Shown: one piece after another, positions 41,271 through 50,044 of the stretch | Layout of the letters: every line of letters starts with the position of its first letter | Numbering within the stretch: position 1 is the first letter of the stretch | DNA from: UBA6120 sp964639215 | GTDB taxonomy: Bacteria; Bacillota_I; Bacilli_A; RFN20; CAG-826 | Reading direction: 5' to 3' | DNA: 64,000 nucleotides | Assembly: GCA_964639215.1 (NCBI GenBank) | Contig: CAZXCV010000001.1 | Location: forward strand, 40,319-104,318 | Notes under the pieces: model-generated | Seen by the model: the letters and a program-made list of their open reading frames with translations, nothing else | What the model was told of the DNA's origin: nothing | Databases searched by the model: none | Translations under genes and position numbers: made by a program

Positions 41271-42708
41271 TATGGTGACTTCCTTTGGTCGCTTCTTTTA
41301 AAATAAACGTGCTTTCGGCATCATAGAGAATTGCTTGCTCGCTGACACCATAGTGATCGGCAAGGATTTTAACGACCAATGGTTGGCAAAAACCTCCTTG
41401 GCATCGGCCAAAACCAGCACGTGTCCGTTTCTTGACAGCTTTGATTGAATGCGGAGGGCAGCTTCGTGATAGGGCATCGCGAATATGTCCTTCAGATACC
41501 ATTTCACAGCGGCACACCAAATGACCAAAGCTTGGATCTACTTGAATGAGTGCGGTTATTTCTTCTTTACTCATGCGATTAAAGCGATATTGAGGTCTAA
41601 TATATGGATTAAAATTTGGGTTAAAAACTAAATTAATCCGTTTCGATACATATTCGTTGATAACATATTCAGCAATTGCCGGAGCTGAAGCTAATCCGGG
41701 TGACTCAATCCCCGCCACATTAATGAAATTGGGATGCCCAGGTGCGGGTTCGATAATAAAATCACCCGTTGTCGGTGTCGCTCGTAACCCAGAAAATGTG
41801 CGAATGACTTTATCAAATGGTAGCTTGGGTACGAGTTTCAGTGCTTGTTCTTTGATGAAATCCATCGTTTCCTTGTCGGTTCCTAAATCATCGCGATCAT
41901 CAATATAATTGCTATTGGGACCAACGAGGTAGTTATAAGAATATGATGATGTGACGACGATTCCTTTGCCGCGTTCGTCAGGAACTGGAAAAATAATGTG
42001 CTTAATGAAATCGTTGTCAAAATGATCAAAGACAAAATACGAACCTTTACGAGGTTTAATAGCAAAATCATTCGGTCCAAGCATTTCTGAAACAAGGTCG
42101 GCATTTACTCCGGTGGCGTTGATGATAATCTGGCCATCATGGACTGCCTTATTCGTCTTGATTCGGTAACCAGTGGCAAGTGGTGTGATTCCAAGAACTG
42201 TTTCATTGAGAAACAATTGAACCCCATGGTCAATCGCGTTTTCCATTAAATTGACGACAAGTTCAAACGGGTCGATAATGCCAGCAGTCGGAGCATATAA
42301 AGCGTAGGCGACATCTGCAGCTAACTGTGGTTCGATTCGATGTATCTCTTCAGCGTTTAAAATATGCGTGGTGACACCGTTTTGACGTCCGCGTGCTTGA
42401 AGTTCTTCAAGTACGCATCGCTCGTGCGGATTTCGCGTTACCGTCAAACTCCCAATCCGACGAAAAGTAACATCAAGCTCTTGACAGACGAGATCATAAA
42501 GTTCATTACCACGGACATTCAAACGAGCTTTTAAAGAACCGGGTTCGGGGTCATAGCCGCTATGGATGAGGGCGGAATTAGCCATCGAGGTAAAATTTCC
42601 GACATCATTTTCTTTATCGATCACAATGATATCGAGGTGATAACGCGCCAGTTCGCGGGCAATGAATGCACCACTAACGCCGGCTCCAAGAATAACAATA
42701 TCATGCAT
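41257..42708 (-). CDS. GlpA-like FAD-dependent dehydrogenase with BFD-type [2Fe-2S] domain
   Basis: A 483-residue DAO-family flavoprotein from ATG 42708: Rossmann FAD motif ILGAGVSGAFIARELARY at the start, NSALIHSGYDPEPGSLKARL, and the C-terminal BFD [2Fe-2S] domain with cysteines in VCRCEM and GFGRCQGGFCQP. It is related to anaerobic glycerol-3-phosphate dehydrogenase and L-2-hydroxyglutarate oxidase; the former is more likely given the DUF1667 partner. SD AGAGGT is eight bases before 42708; an ATG seven codons earlier is poorer. It is first of the triad and lies after the pnp terminator. Confidence 0.9.
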   Translation of the reverse strand: MHDIVILGAGVSGAFIARELARYHLDIIVIDKENDVGNFTSMANSALIHSGYDPEPGSLKARLNVRGNELYDLVCQELDVTFRRIGSLTVTRNPHERCVLEELQARGRQNGVTTHILNAEEIHRIEPQLAADVAYALYAPTAGIIDPFELVVNLMENAIDHGVQLFLNETVLGITPLATGYRIKTNKAVHDGQIIINATGVNADLVSEMLGPNDFAIKPRKGSYFVFDHFDNDFIKHIIFPVPDERGKGIVVTSSYSYNYLVGPNSNYIDDRDDLGTDKETMDFIKEQALKLVPKLPFDKVIRTFSGLRATPTTGDFIIEPAPGHPNFINVAGIESPGLASAPAIAEYVINEYVSKRINLVFNPNFNPYIRPQYRFNRMSKEEITALIQVDPSFGHLVCRCEMVSEGHIRDALSRSCPPHSIKAVKKRTRAGFGRCQGGFCQPLVVKILADHYGVSEQAILYDAESTFILKEATKGSHHNEND

Positions 42709-42760
42709 AAGAAAATACCTCTTAATCATGATATTACCATTATTGAATTTGAGATTAAAT

Positions 42761-42785
42761 AAAAAAGGTTAGCATTGCTAACCTT
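42761..42785 (-). terminator. Intrinsic terminator after pnp
   Basis: Minus strand arms AAGGTTAGCA and TGCTAACCTT (42785-42765), then a run of T (42766-42761). It separates pnp from the oxidoreductase triad. Confidence 0.9.
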
Positions 42786-42793
42786 AATCTAAG

Positions 42794-44914
42794 TTATTTT
42801 TTCTCAGTAAATTCTTTATGAGATAAGGCAACTCGGCCTTTTTCATCAATTTCGACAACACGAACTTTTAGTGTTTGGCCAAGTTTGACGACATCTTTCG
42901 GATGTTCAACACGGTTATGAGCGAGGCGTGATACGTGAACCATACCGTCAACATCGCCGAACAAATTAACAAAGCAACCATAAGCTTCGATTCTGACGAC
43001 GCGACCTTCATAAATCTCACCGATTTTCGCTTCTTTTGTCAAAGCTTCAATCATTTTCGCGGCTTTATTAATCGGTTCGCGATCTTGGTGATAAATCATC
43101 ACACGGCCATCTTGCTCAATGTCAATTTTTACTTGATCACATTTTTCGATAATGTCGTTAATGACTTTGCCACCAGGACCAATCACATCGCGAATCTTAT
43201 CAATTGAAATACGCATTTGATACAGTTTCGGGGCGTATTTGCCAACTTCTTCGCGTGGGCTATTAATTGTGGCGTTCATTGTTTCAAGAATTTTCGTGCG
43301 CGCTTGATGAGCTTGGGCGAGTGCCTCTTGGAGCACATCACGGGTAATACCGCGGATTTTAATGTCCATCTGTAAGGCGGTAATACCACTCTTAGTGCCA
43401 GCAACCTTAAAGTCCATATCACCAAAGTGATCTTCAAGCCCTTGAATGTCGGTGAGAATCGTGTAAGGATGTTTGCCATCAAGTGGACCACTCGTGATTA
43501 AACCCATGGCAATGCCACTGACAGCGTCTTTGATTGGGACGCCAGCCGCCATTAATGCCATTGATGAAGCACAAATACTTGCTTGTGATGAAGAGCCATT
43601 GCTCTCGACAACTTCGGACACTAAACGAATCGTATATGGAAATTTTTCTTCACTTGGAATCACGTAGCTTAAGGCGCGTTCTCCTAAGGCACCATGGCCA
43701 ATTTCACGACGACCGGGTGAACCGGTACGACCAACTTCACCGACCGAGAATGGTGGGAAATTATAATGATGCATAAAGCGTTTGCTGTCTTCAAGCGAAA
43801 GATTGTCAATAATTTGGACATCGTTGAGTGAGGCGAGTGTTGCCACAGAGATGACTTGGGTTTGACCGCGTGTAAACATCGCTGATCCATGAACGCGGGG
43901 TAACAAGTCGACTTGAGCATGCAATGGGCGAATTTCATCGATTTTACGACCATCAGGGCGAGTTTTTTCTTCGGTAATTAATCGTCGTACTTCGTCTGAA
44001 ACGATGAGTTCTAATATTTCTTTGACTTGCTTAACGGTTAGATCTCTTGTTTTTTCATCTTTATAAGTCTGATTTTCGTATCCAGCAATAACTTCTGCTT
44101 GAATATCTTCGATTGCATTTTGTCGTTCAAGTTTATCGAAAATCGAAATCGCTTTAACTAAGCGAGCTTGCGCGGATGTCCGTACAGCAGCTTCGAGTGA
44201 AGCATCAATTTTATATAATTCGATTTCCCGTTTTGGAACTCCGATTTTTTCGATGATTTCAAGTTGGAACGCACACAGTTTCTTAATCGCGGCATGACCG
44301 ACCATCATCGCTTCAAGCATCGCTTCTTCAGAAACTTCTTTTGCACCCGCTTCGACCATGTTGATGGCGTCCATCGTTCCAGCGATTGCCAGATGGATAT
44401 CGCTTAACTCATTTTGTTCTAAGGTTGGATTAATCACAAATTGTCCGTCAATTCTCCCAACATAAACACCAGCGACTGGACCATCAAATGGAATGTTTGA
44501 AATACCGAGTGCAAGCGATGAGCCAAATAGGGCGCTCATCTCTGGCGTGCAGTTTAAATCGACGCTCAGTACAGTATTAATCAGTTGTACTTCGTTGCGG
44601 AAACCTTCGCTGAATAATGGACGAATAGGGCGATCAATCATTCGCGCTGATAGCGTCGCGTGTTCACCGGGGCGCCCTTCACGTCGGAGAAATGATCCTG
44701 GAATTTTTCCTAACGCATATTGTTTTTCTTCATAGACAACCGTCAATGGGAAGAAATCCCCATCTTTCGGTAATTTACTAGCAACCGCTGTTGCCAGAAT
44801 CACGGTATCTTCATAGCGCACCATGACCGCGCCATCGGCCTGCTTCGCGATTTCACCCGTCTCGATGACAATGCGCCGGCCTTCGAACTCCAGTTCGAAT
44901 GTTTGTTTAGACAT
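42794..44914 (-). CDS. pnp: Polyribonucleotide nucleotidyltransferase (PNPase)
   Basis: 3'-to-5' phosphorolytic exoribonuclease. The 706-residue protein has two RNase PH domains (GKIPGSFLRREGRPGEHATLSARMIDRPIRP in the first; FPPFSVGEVG and GHGALGERAL in the second). A KH domain (RDVIGPGGKVINDII, about 555) and an S1 domain (GEIYEGRVVRIEAYGCFVNL, about 620-690) follow. An SD AAAGAGGT precedes the ATG. It comes after pepT and rpsO on the same strand. Confidence 0.99.
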   Translation of the reverse strand: MSKQTFELEFEGRRIVIETGEIAKQADGAVMVRYEDTVILATAVASKLPKDGDFFPLTVVYEEKQYALGKIPGSFLRREGRPGEHATLSARMIDRPIRPLFSEGFRNEVQLINTVLSVDLNCTPEMSALFGSSLALGISNIPFDGPVAGVYVGRIDGQFVINPTLEQNELSDIHLAIAGTMDAINMVEAGAKEVSEEAMLEAMMVGHAAIKKLCAFQLEIIEKIGVPKREIELYKIDASLEAAVRTSAQARLVKAISIFDKLERQNAIEDIQAEVIAGYENQTYKDEKTRDLTVKQVKEILELIVSDEVRRLITEEKTRPDGRKIDEIRPLHAQVDLLPRVHGSAMFTRGQTQVISVATLASLNDVQIIDNLSLEDSKRFMHHYNFPPFSVGEVGRTGSPGRREIGHGALGERALSYVIPSEEKFPYTIRLVSEVVESNGSSSQASICASSMALMAAGVPIKDAVSGIAMGLITSGPLDGKHPYTILTDIQGLEDHFGDMDFKVAGTKSGITALQMDIKIRGITRDVLQEALAQAHQARTKILETMNATINSPREEVGKYAPKLYQMRISIDKIRDVIGPGGKVINDIIEKCDQVKIDIEQDGRVMIYHQDREPINKAAKMIEALTKEAKIGEIYEGRVVRIEAYGCFVNLFGDVDGMVHVSRLAHNRVEHPKDVVKLGQTLKVRVVEIDEKGRVALSHKEFTEKK

Positions 44915-44986
44915 ACTTTACCTCTTTCAATGTTTTTAACTTTGTTATTATACCAAATTGCTAGACATATATATGAAATATATGTG

Positions 44987-46204
44987 TTATTTTTCAACAC
45001 TCACCAATTTCGTCAGAATCGTAACCATCGCTTCCATTTGTTCAACGACGACTAGTTCAAATTTACTATGGGCATGATAGCCACCTGTTCCTAAATTCGG
45101 ACATGGAATGCCAAGATATGTCAAGGTCGCTCCATCAGTACCGCCACGAATTGGAGCTGATTGGACGGCAATATCACACGCCTCAAACGCTGCGTAAGCC
45201 CGCTTCAATACCTCAGGATGCTGCTCAATTAAAGGGCGCATGTTACGATACCCTGGTTTGATTGAAACTCGGCAAACTTCTTTATCATATTTTTTATTTA
45301 AAACATGTGCGGCTCTTAAGAAATTGTGCTGCTGCTGTAATAAGATTTTTTCATCGTGATTGCGCAGAATATATTGAGCGTGCGCTTGTTCAACCGTACC
45401 GCCAGAACTAACGAGATGATGAAAGCCTTCATACTCTTCAGTCATACTTGGTATCATTCGTTCAGGTAATAGGGCATTAAATTCCATTGCTACTAACTGG
45501 GCATTAATTAAACGGCCTTTTCCATATCCTGGATGAATCGCCGCGCCTTGAAATGACACCTCAGCGCTCGAAGCATTGAAGTTTTCATAGTTAAGCTGCC
45601 GAATATCGCCACCATCAATGGTATAAGCATAGTCAGCTCCAAACTTTGTAACGTCAAAATGAGCAACGCCACGGCCAATTTCTTCATCAGGTGTAAAAGC
45701 AATCCGTAGTGGCCCGTGCATGATTGATGGATGAGATTTTAGATAACTGAGCATTTCGATGATGATGGCTATCCCAGCTTTATCATCGGCTCCTAGTAGC
45801 GTCGTGCCATCGGTCACGACGAGTGTTTGTCCATATAACTGGGGCATGTGTGGCAAGTCCTTAATATCCAAGATAATGTTTAGTACTTCATTTAAAACAA
45901 TCGATTGTCCATCGTAATTGTTAATGACACGCGGTTTAACTGGCGCTCCGGGCATTTCTAAAGCGGTATCCACATGGGCGAGTAATCCGATAATTGGATG
46001 TGCTGGACCACCATTAGATGGTAATTCACCATAGAGAGTACCGAAATGATCGAGCTGGACCTTAATGAGTCCCAGTTGTTTTAATTCGCTTTCGAGTAAC
46101 CGTAATAAATTAAGCTGCTTGGCGGTACTCGGTGTTGTTTTGCTCATGTCGTCAGCTTGCGTATCGATTTGGACATATGTTAAAAATCGTTCGAGGATTG
46201 TCAT
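44987..46204 (-). CDS. pepT: Peptidase T (tripeptide aminopeptidase)
   Basis: M20 zinc aminopeptidase that removes the N-terminal residue from tripeptides. It has 405 residues from the ATG at 46204, chosen for SD AGGAG six bases before. The zinc ligands are the His and Asp in LAHVDTA, the Asp in LLGADDKAG, the Glu pair in TPDEEIGRG, and the Asp in TIDGGDI; the late His is in GGYHAHSKFE. The longer frame upstream runs across the rpsO terminator and is rejected. Its position between rpsO and pnp is unusual; those two are normally adjacent. Confidence 0.94.
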   Translation of the reverse strand: MTILERFLTYVQIDTQADDMSKTTPSTAKQLNLLRLLESELKQLGLIKVQLDHFGTLYGELPSNGGPAHPIIGLLAHVDTALEMPGAPVKPRVINNYDGQSIVLNEVLNIILDIKDLPHMPQLYGQTLVVTDGTTLLGADDKAGIAIIIEMLSYLKSHPSIMHGPLRIAFTPDEEIGRGVAHFDVTKFGADYAYTIDGGDIRQLNYENFNASSAEVSFQGAAIHPGYGKGRLINAQLVAMEFNALLPERMIPSMTEEYEGFHHLVSSGGTVEQAHAQYILRNHDEKILLQQQHNFLRAAHVLNKKYDKEVCRVSIKPGYRNMRPLIEQHPEVLKRAYAAFEACDIAVQSAPIRGGTDGATLTYLGIPCPNLGTGGYHAHSKFELVVVEQMEAMVTILTKLVSVEK

Positions 46205-46251
46205 CGTATTTCTCCTAGCAATATTGTAACGGAAACGCGGAATATAAATAC

Positions 46252-46274
46252 AAAAAAAGACCATTTCTGGTCTT
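46252..46274 (-). terminator. Intrinsic terminator after rpsO
   Basis: Minus strand arms AAGACCA (46274-46268 side) and TGGTCTT with a three- or four-base loop, then a run of seven T (46258-46252). Confidence 0.9.
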
Positions 46275-46279
46275 CATTG

Positions 46280-46549
46280 TTACTTACGTAAATTGAGTTT
46301 TTCGAGTACGGTTAAGTACTTGGCGCGATCGGTTCGGGCTAAGTAGTCTAATAAGCCCCGACGTTTTCCAACGAGCACCAATAAGCCGCGGCGGCCATGG
46401 TGATCTTTCTGATGGATGCGTAAGTGTCCTGTCAGCTCGTTGATTTGTTCAGTCATCAAGGCGATTTGGACAGCGGGTGAACCGGTATCCTTTTCATCGA
46501 TGCCAAACTGTTTGACGAGTTCAGCGACTTTTTCTTTCGTTAAAGCCAT
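46280..46549 (-). CDS. rpsO: 30S ribosomal protein uS15
   Basis: Primary 16S rRNA central-domain binder. The 89-residue sequence starts ALTKEKVAELVKQFG, and has DTGSPAVQIALMTEQINELTGHL and HHGRRGLLVLVGKRRGLLDYLAR, which are uS15 hallmarks. SD AGGAGG lies before the ATG. A small hairpin in the leader (arms ATAGC at 46588-46592 and GCTAT at 46604-46608) may take part in the autoregulation known for rpsO in several bacteria, but this is only suggested. Confidence 0.98.
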   Translation of the reverse strand: MALTKEKVAELVKQFGIDEKDTGSPAVQIALMTEQINELTGHLRIHQKDHHGRRGLLVLVGKRRGLLDYLARTDRAKYLTVLEKLNLRK

Positions 46550-46664
46550 CGTTTTTCCTCCTATCTATATCTTGACGCGCCCCATGGATAGCATTGAGGA
46601 AGCGCTATTCATAGAAACGGTTGCTCGTATATTGTAACGAATAATATAAAAAATTCAAGTAAAA

Positions 46665-47573
46665 CTAACGGAATAGCTGTGGTTTTAATTGAAGCACGTC
46701 ACGTTCATCGATTTTCATTTGTTCAATTAAGTGTGATACTGAATCAAATGTCACTTCGGGACGCATGAACTGCAGTAATTCAACCGTAACATGGCGACGG
46801 TAAATTTTCTTATTAAAATTAAAAATATGAACTTCTAGTAATGGTTTTTGTAACGGACTGATGGTCGGATGATACCCGACACTACTCATCGAGTAATAAC
46901 GGTGATCTCCGATCGTAATTGCTGTGGCATATACGCCATTAAGTGGTAAAACATAATTAGCAGATAATGCAATATTTGCCGTGGGAAACCCAAATTTTTT
47001 GCCATTACCATGACCTTTTACGACCGTCCCCGTCAAGGCGTAAGGGCGTCCGAGCATGCGATTCGTGACGTTAATATTGCCGTATTGGAGATGTTTGATT
47101 ATTCGAGAACTTGAAATTTTACTGCCATCTTCATGAACCTCGGGTACAATCGTAGCCACGAAATCACGTCCAAGTCCATATTTGAGCATGTTCGTGTCGC
47201 CGCTAGCTTGATAACCAAAGCGGAAATCAGGACCGCAAAAAACTTTTTTAACTCGCAATCGATTGAGTGCCTCGATGAATGCCTCAGCGCTCATAGACTT
47301 TACCGTTTGATCGAAGACAACGAGTAATGTCGTCTTCACTCCATATGATTCAAAAATCTTCAGTCGATCTTCGACAGTTGTTAATAACGGCGTTCCTAAC
47401 TTCGCTTTGGGTGACCGATCGAATGTTAAGATTGCCAACTCGAGCTTTGAAGCTTTTGCAGCTTCAATCAAGGCGAGATGACCACGATGGACACCATCAA
47501 AAAAACCGAGGCATAATGCGGTATCTTTTTCAAATGGCGTAATGTTCGTTAAGTTAGTAATAACGACGTTCAA
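46665..47573 (-). CDS. ribF: Bifunctional riboflavin kinase / FAD synthetase
   Basis: Converts riboflavin to FMN and FAD. The N-terminal adenylyltransferase domain has GFFDGVHRGHLALIE and the ISSSRI motif (SKISSSRIIK). The C-terminal flavokinase has GRPYALTGTVVKGHGNGKKFGFPTANI and ends in FMRPEVTFDSVSHLIEQM. It has 302 residues. The start is TTG at 47573; the SD AGAGGA lies 11 bases before it in the end of truB. It is co-transcribed with truB. It supplies flavin for the two oxidoreductases encoded at 40014-42708. Confidence 0.95.
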   Translation of the reverse strand: MNVVITNLTNITPFEKDTALCLGFFDGVHRGHLALIEAAKASKLELAILTFDRSPKAKLGTPLLTTVEDRLKIFESYGVKTTLLVVFDQTVKSMSAEAFIEALNRLRVKKVFCGPDFRFGYQASGDTNMLKYGLGRDFVATIVPEVHEDGSKISSSRIIKHLQYGNINVTNRMLGRPYALTGTVVKGHGNGKKFGFPTANIALSANYVLPLNGVYATAITIGDHRYYSMSSVGYHPTISPLQKPLLEVHIFNFNKKIYRRHVTVELLQFMRPEVTFDSVSHLIEQMKIDERDVLQLKPQLFR

Positions 47574-47575
47574 AT

Positions 47576-48421
47576 TTAAAATAGTCCTCTTTCGCTATAA
47601 TAAAGCCCCGATTGTTGCCGCTTGTAAACCGCTAACACTTCATGTGCTGGACTGATGACAAGCACCGTTTCTTCGGGATGGCTGAATAGTTGTGGTTTCC
47701 CATCTTTGATGTCTTTGACAATATCTTCCTTGACAACGATTTGGGGCATAAACGCTAACCCTTCGTAGACTGAGCGCACGGCCTGTGGTGCCAAGTTGTC
47801 TAAGGTGACGGCATCCTCAACCACAAATGGTCCGACTTTCAACCGTCGTAATTCACTGAGGTGGCCGACCATCCCAAGTTTTTTGGCGATGTCTTCACCA
47901 AGCGTACGCATGTATGTTCCTTTAGATACGGTCGCCTTAAACGTAATCTCATCGCTTGTTAAGGTGATAAGAGCGATGTCATAAACGTGAATATGTCGTG
48001 GTTCTCGTTCAAGCGTCTCCCCTTTATGAGCGTATTTATATAAAGGAACACCAGCAACTTTTAAGGCCGAATGCATCGGAGGAGTTTGTAAGCTATCACC
48101 AAGAAACATCGATAACGTTTCGCTAACATAATAGTCAAACAGGGGATATATTTCTGAAGTAGTCGTGATCTTACCCGTCAAATCGCCACTATCTGTTTGT
48201 GATCCTAACTTAATTGTCGCCACGTAAGTTTTTTCTAACGCCTCTAAATATGGTCCAGCTTTGGTACCTTTGCCGAGCGTTACGACAAGGAGACCAGTGG
48301 CAAACGGGTCAAGACTACCAGTATGGCCAATCTTTTTCATATCAAAGCGTTTTGTTAAGGTATCGACGACGTCGCGCGAGGTAATTCCACGCGGTTTATC
48401 AATTAATATAAAACCATCCAT
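47576..48421 (-). CDS. truB: tRNA pseudouridine(55) synthase TruB
   Basis: Isomerises U55 in the T-loop of tRNAs. It has 281 residues from ATG 48421. DGFILIDKPRGITSRDVV at the start and the catalytic Asp in GHTGSLDPFATGLLVV; then KTYVATIKLGSQTDSGDLTG, the thumb segment. The start is picked since GGGGAA lies nine bases before; an ATG two codons earlier is too close to it, and the upstream open frame lacks family match. It is divergent from the ttcA-like gene. Confidence 0.95.
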   Translation of the reverse strand: MDGFILIDKPRGITSRDVVDTLTKRFDMKKIGHTGSLDPFATGLLVVTLGKGTKAGPYLEALEKTYVATIKLGSQTDSGDLTGKITTTSEIYPLFDYYVSETLSMFLGDSLQTPPMHSALKVAGVPLYKYAHKGETLEREPRHIHVYDIALITLTSDEITFKATVSKGTYMRTLGEDIAKKLGMVGHLSELRRLKVGPFVVEDAVTLDNLAPQAVRSVYEGLAFMPQIVVKEDIVKDIKDGKPQLFSHPEETVLVISPAHEVLAVYKRQQSGLYYSERGLF

Positions 48422-48481
48422 TATCATTGTTCCCCGTTTCGTGTATATTATAATAGTTTTAACTATAAATAACATTTAATT

Positions 48482-49672
48482 ATGAAAGCAATTCGCACAA
48501 TCCTCGCCACATTAAGAAATGGCGACCAACAATACAATCTGATGACCGCTCACGATAAAATCGTCATCGGTGTTTCTGGTGGTAAAGATTCGTTATTACT
48601 CGTTTATGCCCTAAACCTCTACCGTAAATTTGCCCATAAGCTATTCACAATCCAGCCGGTGATGCTTGACCTCGGTTTTCCAAACTTTGATGCATCGATG
48701 ACAAAAGCGTATATCGAAAGTCTTGGCTTGACTTTACTCGTTGTTCCAAGTCGCGATGTCTATCCGATTTTGAAAGCGCAACAAAAAGATTTAGCCCATC
48801 TACCATGTTCAATTTGCTCACGTATGAAGAAAGCCGCCATCAATAAAGTCGCGCAGACACTAGGCTACAATAAAGTGGCCTTCGCCCATCATGCTGATGA
48901 TGCGATTGAAACATTATTAATGAACCAAATATTTGGGGGAAGATTAGCGACGTTCGCTCCAAAAATGCACCTCGAACGTGCTGATATTACATTCATACGG
49001 CCGTTTATTCACGTGCGCGAATCAGATATCATTCGAGCGGTTAAGGAGCTTCAAATACCCGTCTTACCAAGTCCGTGTCCCTCCGATGGAGAAACAACAC
49101 GCGAAGACATTAAGACATTGCTGCAAGATATTTACCAGCGCTATCCAACCGCGAAAACAAATTTTTTAACAATGCTCGCTAATTATGAACAGGCTGACTT
49201 GTGGTTTGATGAAATTAACTATCAGATTGAGGGAACGTCACTCGTGATGCGTCCCGTCCATCGTGCGATTGATGGGATGACAGCTGCTTACATTCGTCAA
49301 GTTGTTTTTGTCATGGGTCAAAATGTTCCCGTTGACCTAGAATTCGACGGTACTGATGATAAGGCACATGGTTTTTTGCTTTTAAAAGATAATGTTCCAA
49401 TCGGAACAATTCGCTATTTGATTGATGGTCCGCATGACTTTCATATTGGTCGCGTAGCTATTTTGGAAGCATATCGTAACCATGGTTATGGTTCCGTTAT
49501 GATGAAGTTTCTCCATCAATATCTTTACGACCGATATAATCCTTTAACGATTACGATTCATGCACAAGCGCATCTTAAAGCTTTCTATGAACGCTTCGGT
49601 TATCAGGTCAAAGGTGAACAATTTATGGAAGCTGGAATTGCTCATTACAAAATGGTGGCTACGTTAAAATAA
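48482..49672 (+). CDS. TtcA-like PP-loop tRNA thiolase fused to a GNAT acetyltransferase
   Basis: A 396-residue fusion. Residues 1-240 are of the TtcA family: PP-loop SGGKDS at 32-37, cluster cysteines C109 and C112 in LPCSICSRMKK, and C199 in PSPCPSD. TtcA adds sulfur to C32 of some tRNAs. Residues about 255-396 form a GNAT domain of the ElaA type: IRQVVFVMGQNVPVDLEFDG, RVAILEAYRNHGYGSVMM with the acetyl-CoA loop (332-337), and AFYERFGYQVKGE. No SD; a TATAAA box ends 12 bases before the ATG. It lies between truB and rbfA but in the opposite direction. I know of no standard enzyme with this layout; tRNA acetylation or an unrelated second role are possible. Confidence 0.85.
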   Translation: MKAIRTILATLRNGDQQYNLMTAHDKIVIGVSGGKDSLLLVYALNLYRKFAHKLFTIQPVMLDLGFPNFDASMTKAYIESLGLTLLVVPSRDVYPILKAQQKDLAHLPCSICSRMKKAAINKVAQTLGYNKVAFAHHADDAIETLLMNQIFGGRLATFAPKMHLERADITFIRPFIHVRESDIIRAVKELQIPVLPSPCPSDGETTREDIKTLLQDIYQRYPTAKTNFLTMLANYEQADLWFDEINYQIEGTSLVMRPVHRAIDGMTAAYIRQVVFVMGQNVPVDLEFDGTDDKAHGFLLLKDNVPIGTIRYLIDGPHDFHIGRVAILEAYRNHGYGSVMMKFLHQYLYDRYNPLTITIHAQAHLKAFYERFGYQVKGEQFMEAGIAHYKMVATLK

Positions 49673-49696
49673 AAATAGTAGCGAGTGCTACTATTT
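49673..49696. terminator. Bidirectional intrinsic terminator
   Basis: Arms AAATAGTAGC (49673-49682) and GCTACTATTT (49687-49696) with loop GAGT. It ends the rightward ttcA-like gene and the leftward rimP-rbfA operon, which converge here. Confidence 0.9.
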
Positions 49697-50041
49697 CTTG
49701 TTCAACCAATCTTTTTCACGAGCAAGCGCTGCTTCAACACGAGCCGCTTTTTCATGTGAGTCATCATAGACAAAGACGATGTCTGGTACTTTATAAATAT
49801 CAAGGCGTTTTGCTAATTCACTGCGAATAAACCCTTTGCTTCTTGCGAGCTCTTCCATTCTGGTTTCTTTATTCGTGGCATCAATGAAGCTGACATAAAT
49901 GCGGGCAAAAGCATGGTCTTGACTGACTTTACCACTCGTGATCGTGACGAAGCCAAGTTTCGGATTCTTAAGTTCGAATTGAATGATTTCGGTGATGTAG
50001 CGCACGATTAAGGCGCTAACGCGATTTTTTCGATGATTCAT
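49691..50041 (-). CDS. rbfA: Ribosome-binding factor A
   Basis: Helps maturation of the 16S rRNA 5' end and cold adaptation. The 116-residue protein is a KH-type fold with NRVSALIVRYITEIIQFEL at the start, LGFVTITSGKVSQDHAFARIYVS, and the end RLDIYKVPDIVFVYDDSHEKAARVEA. It follows infB by three bases. The 3' end overlaps the arm of the terminator at 49673-49696. Confidence 0.96.
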   Translation of the reverse strand: MNHRKNRVSALIVRYITEIIQFELKNPKLGFVTITSGKVSQDHAFARIYVSFIDATNKETRMEELARSKGFIRSELAKRLDIYKVPDIVFVYDDSHEKAARVEAALAREKDWLNKK

Positions 50042-50044
50042 ATA

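Noticed and set aside
46205..46264. Upstream extension of PepT
   Set aside because: It would run across the rpsO terminator hairpin and lacks family match, while AGGAG fits the later ATG.
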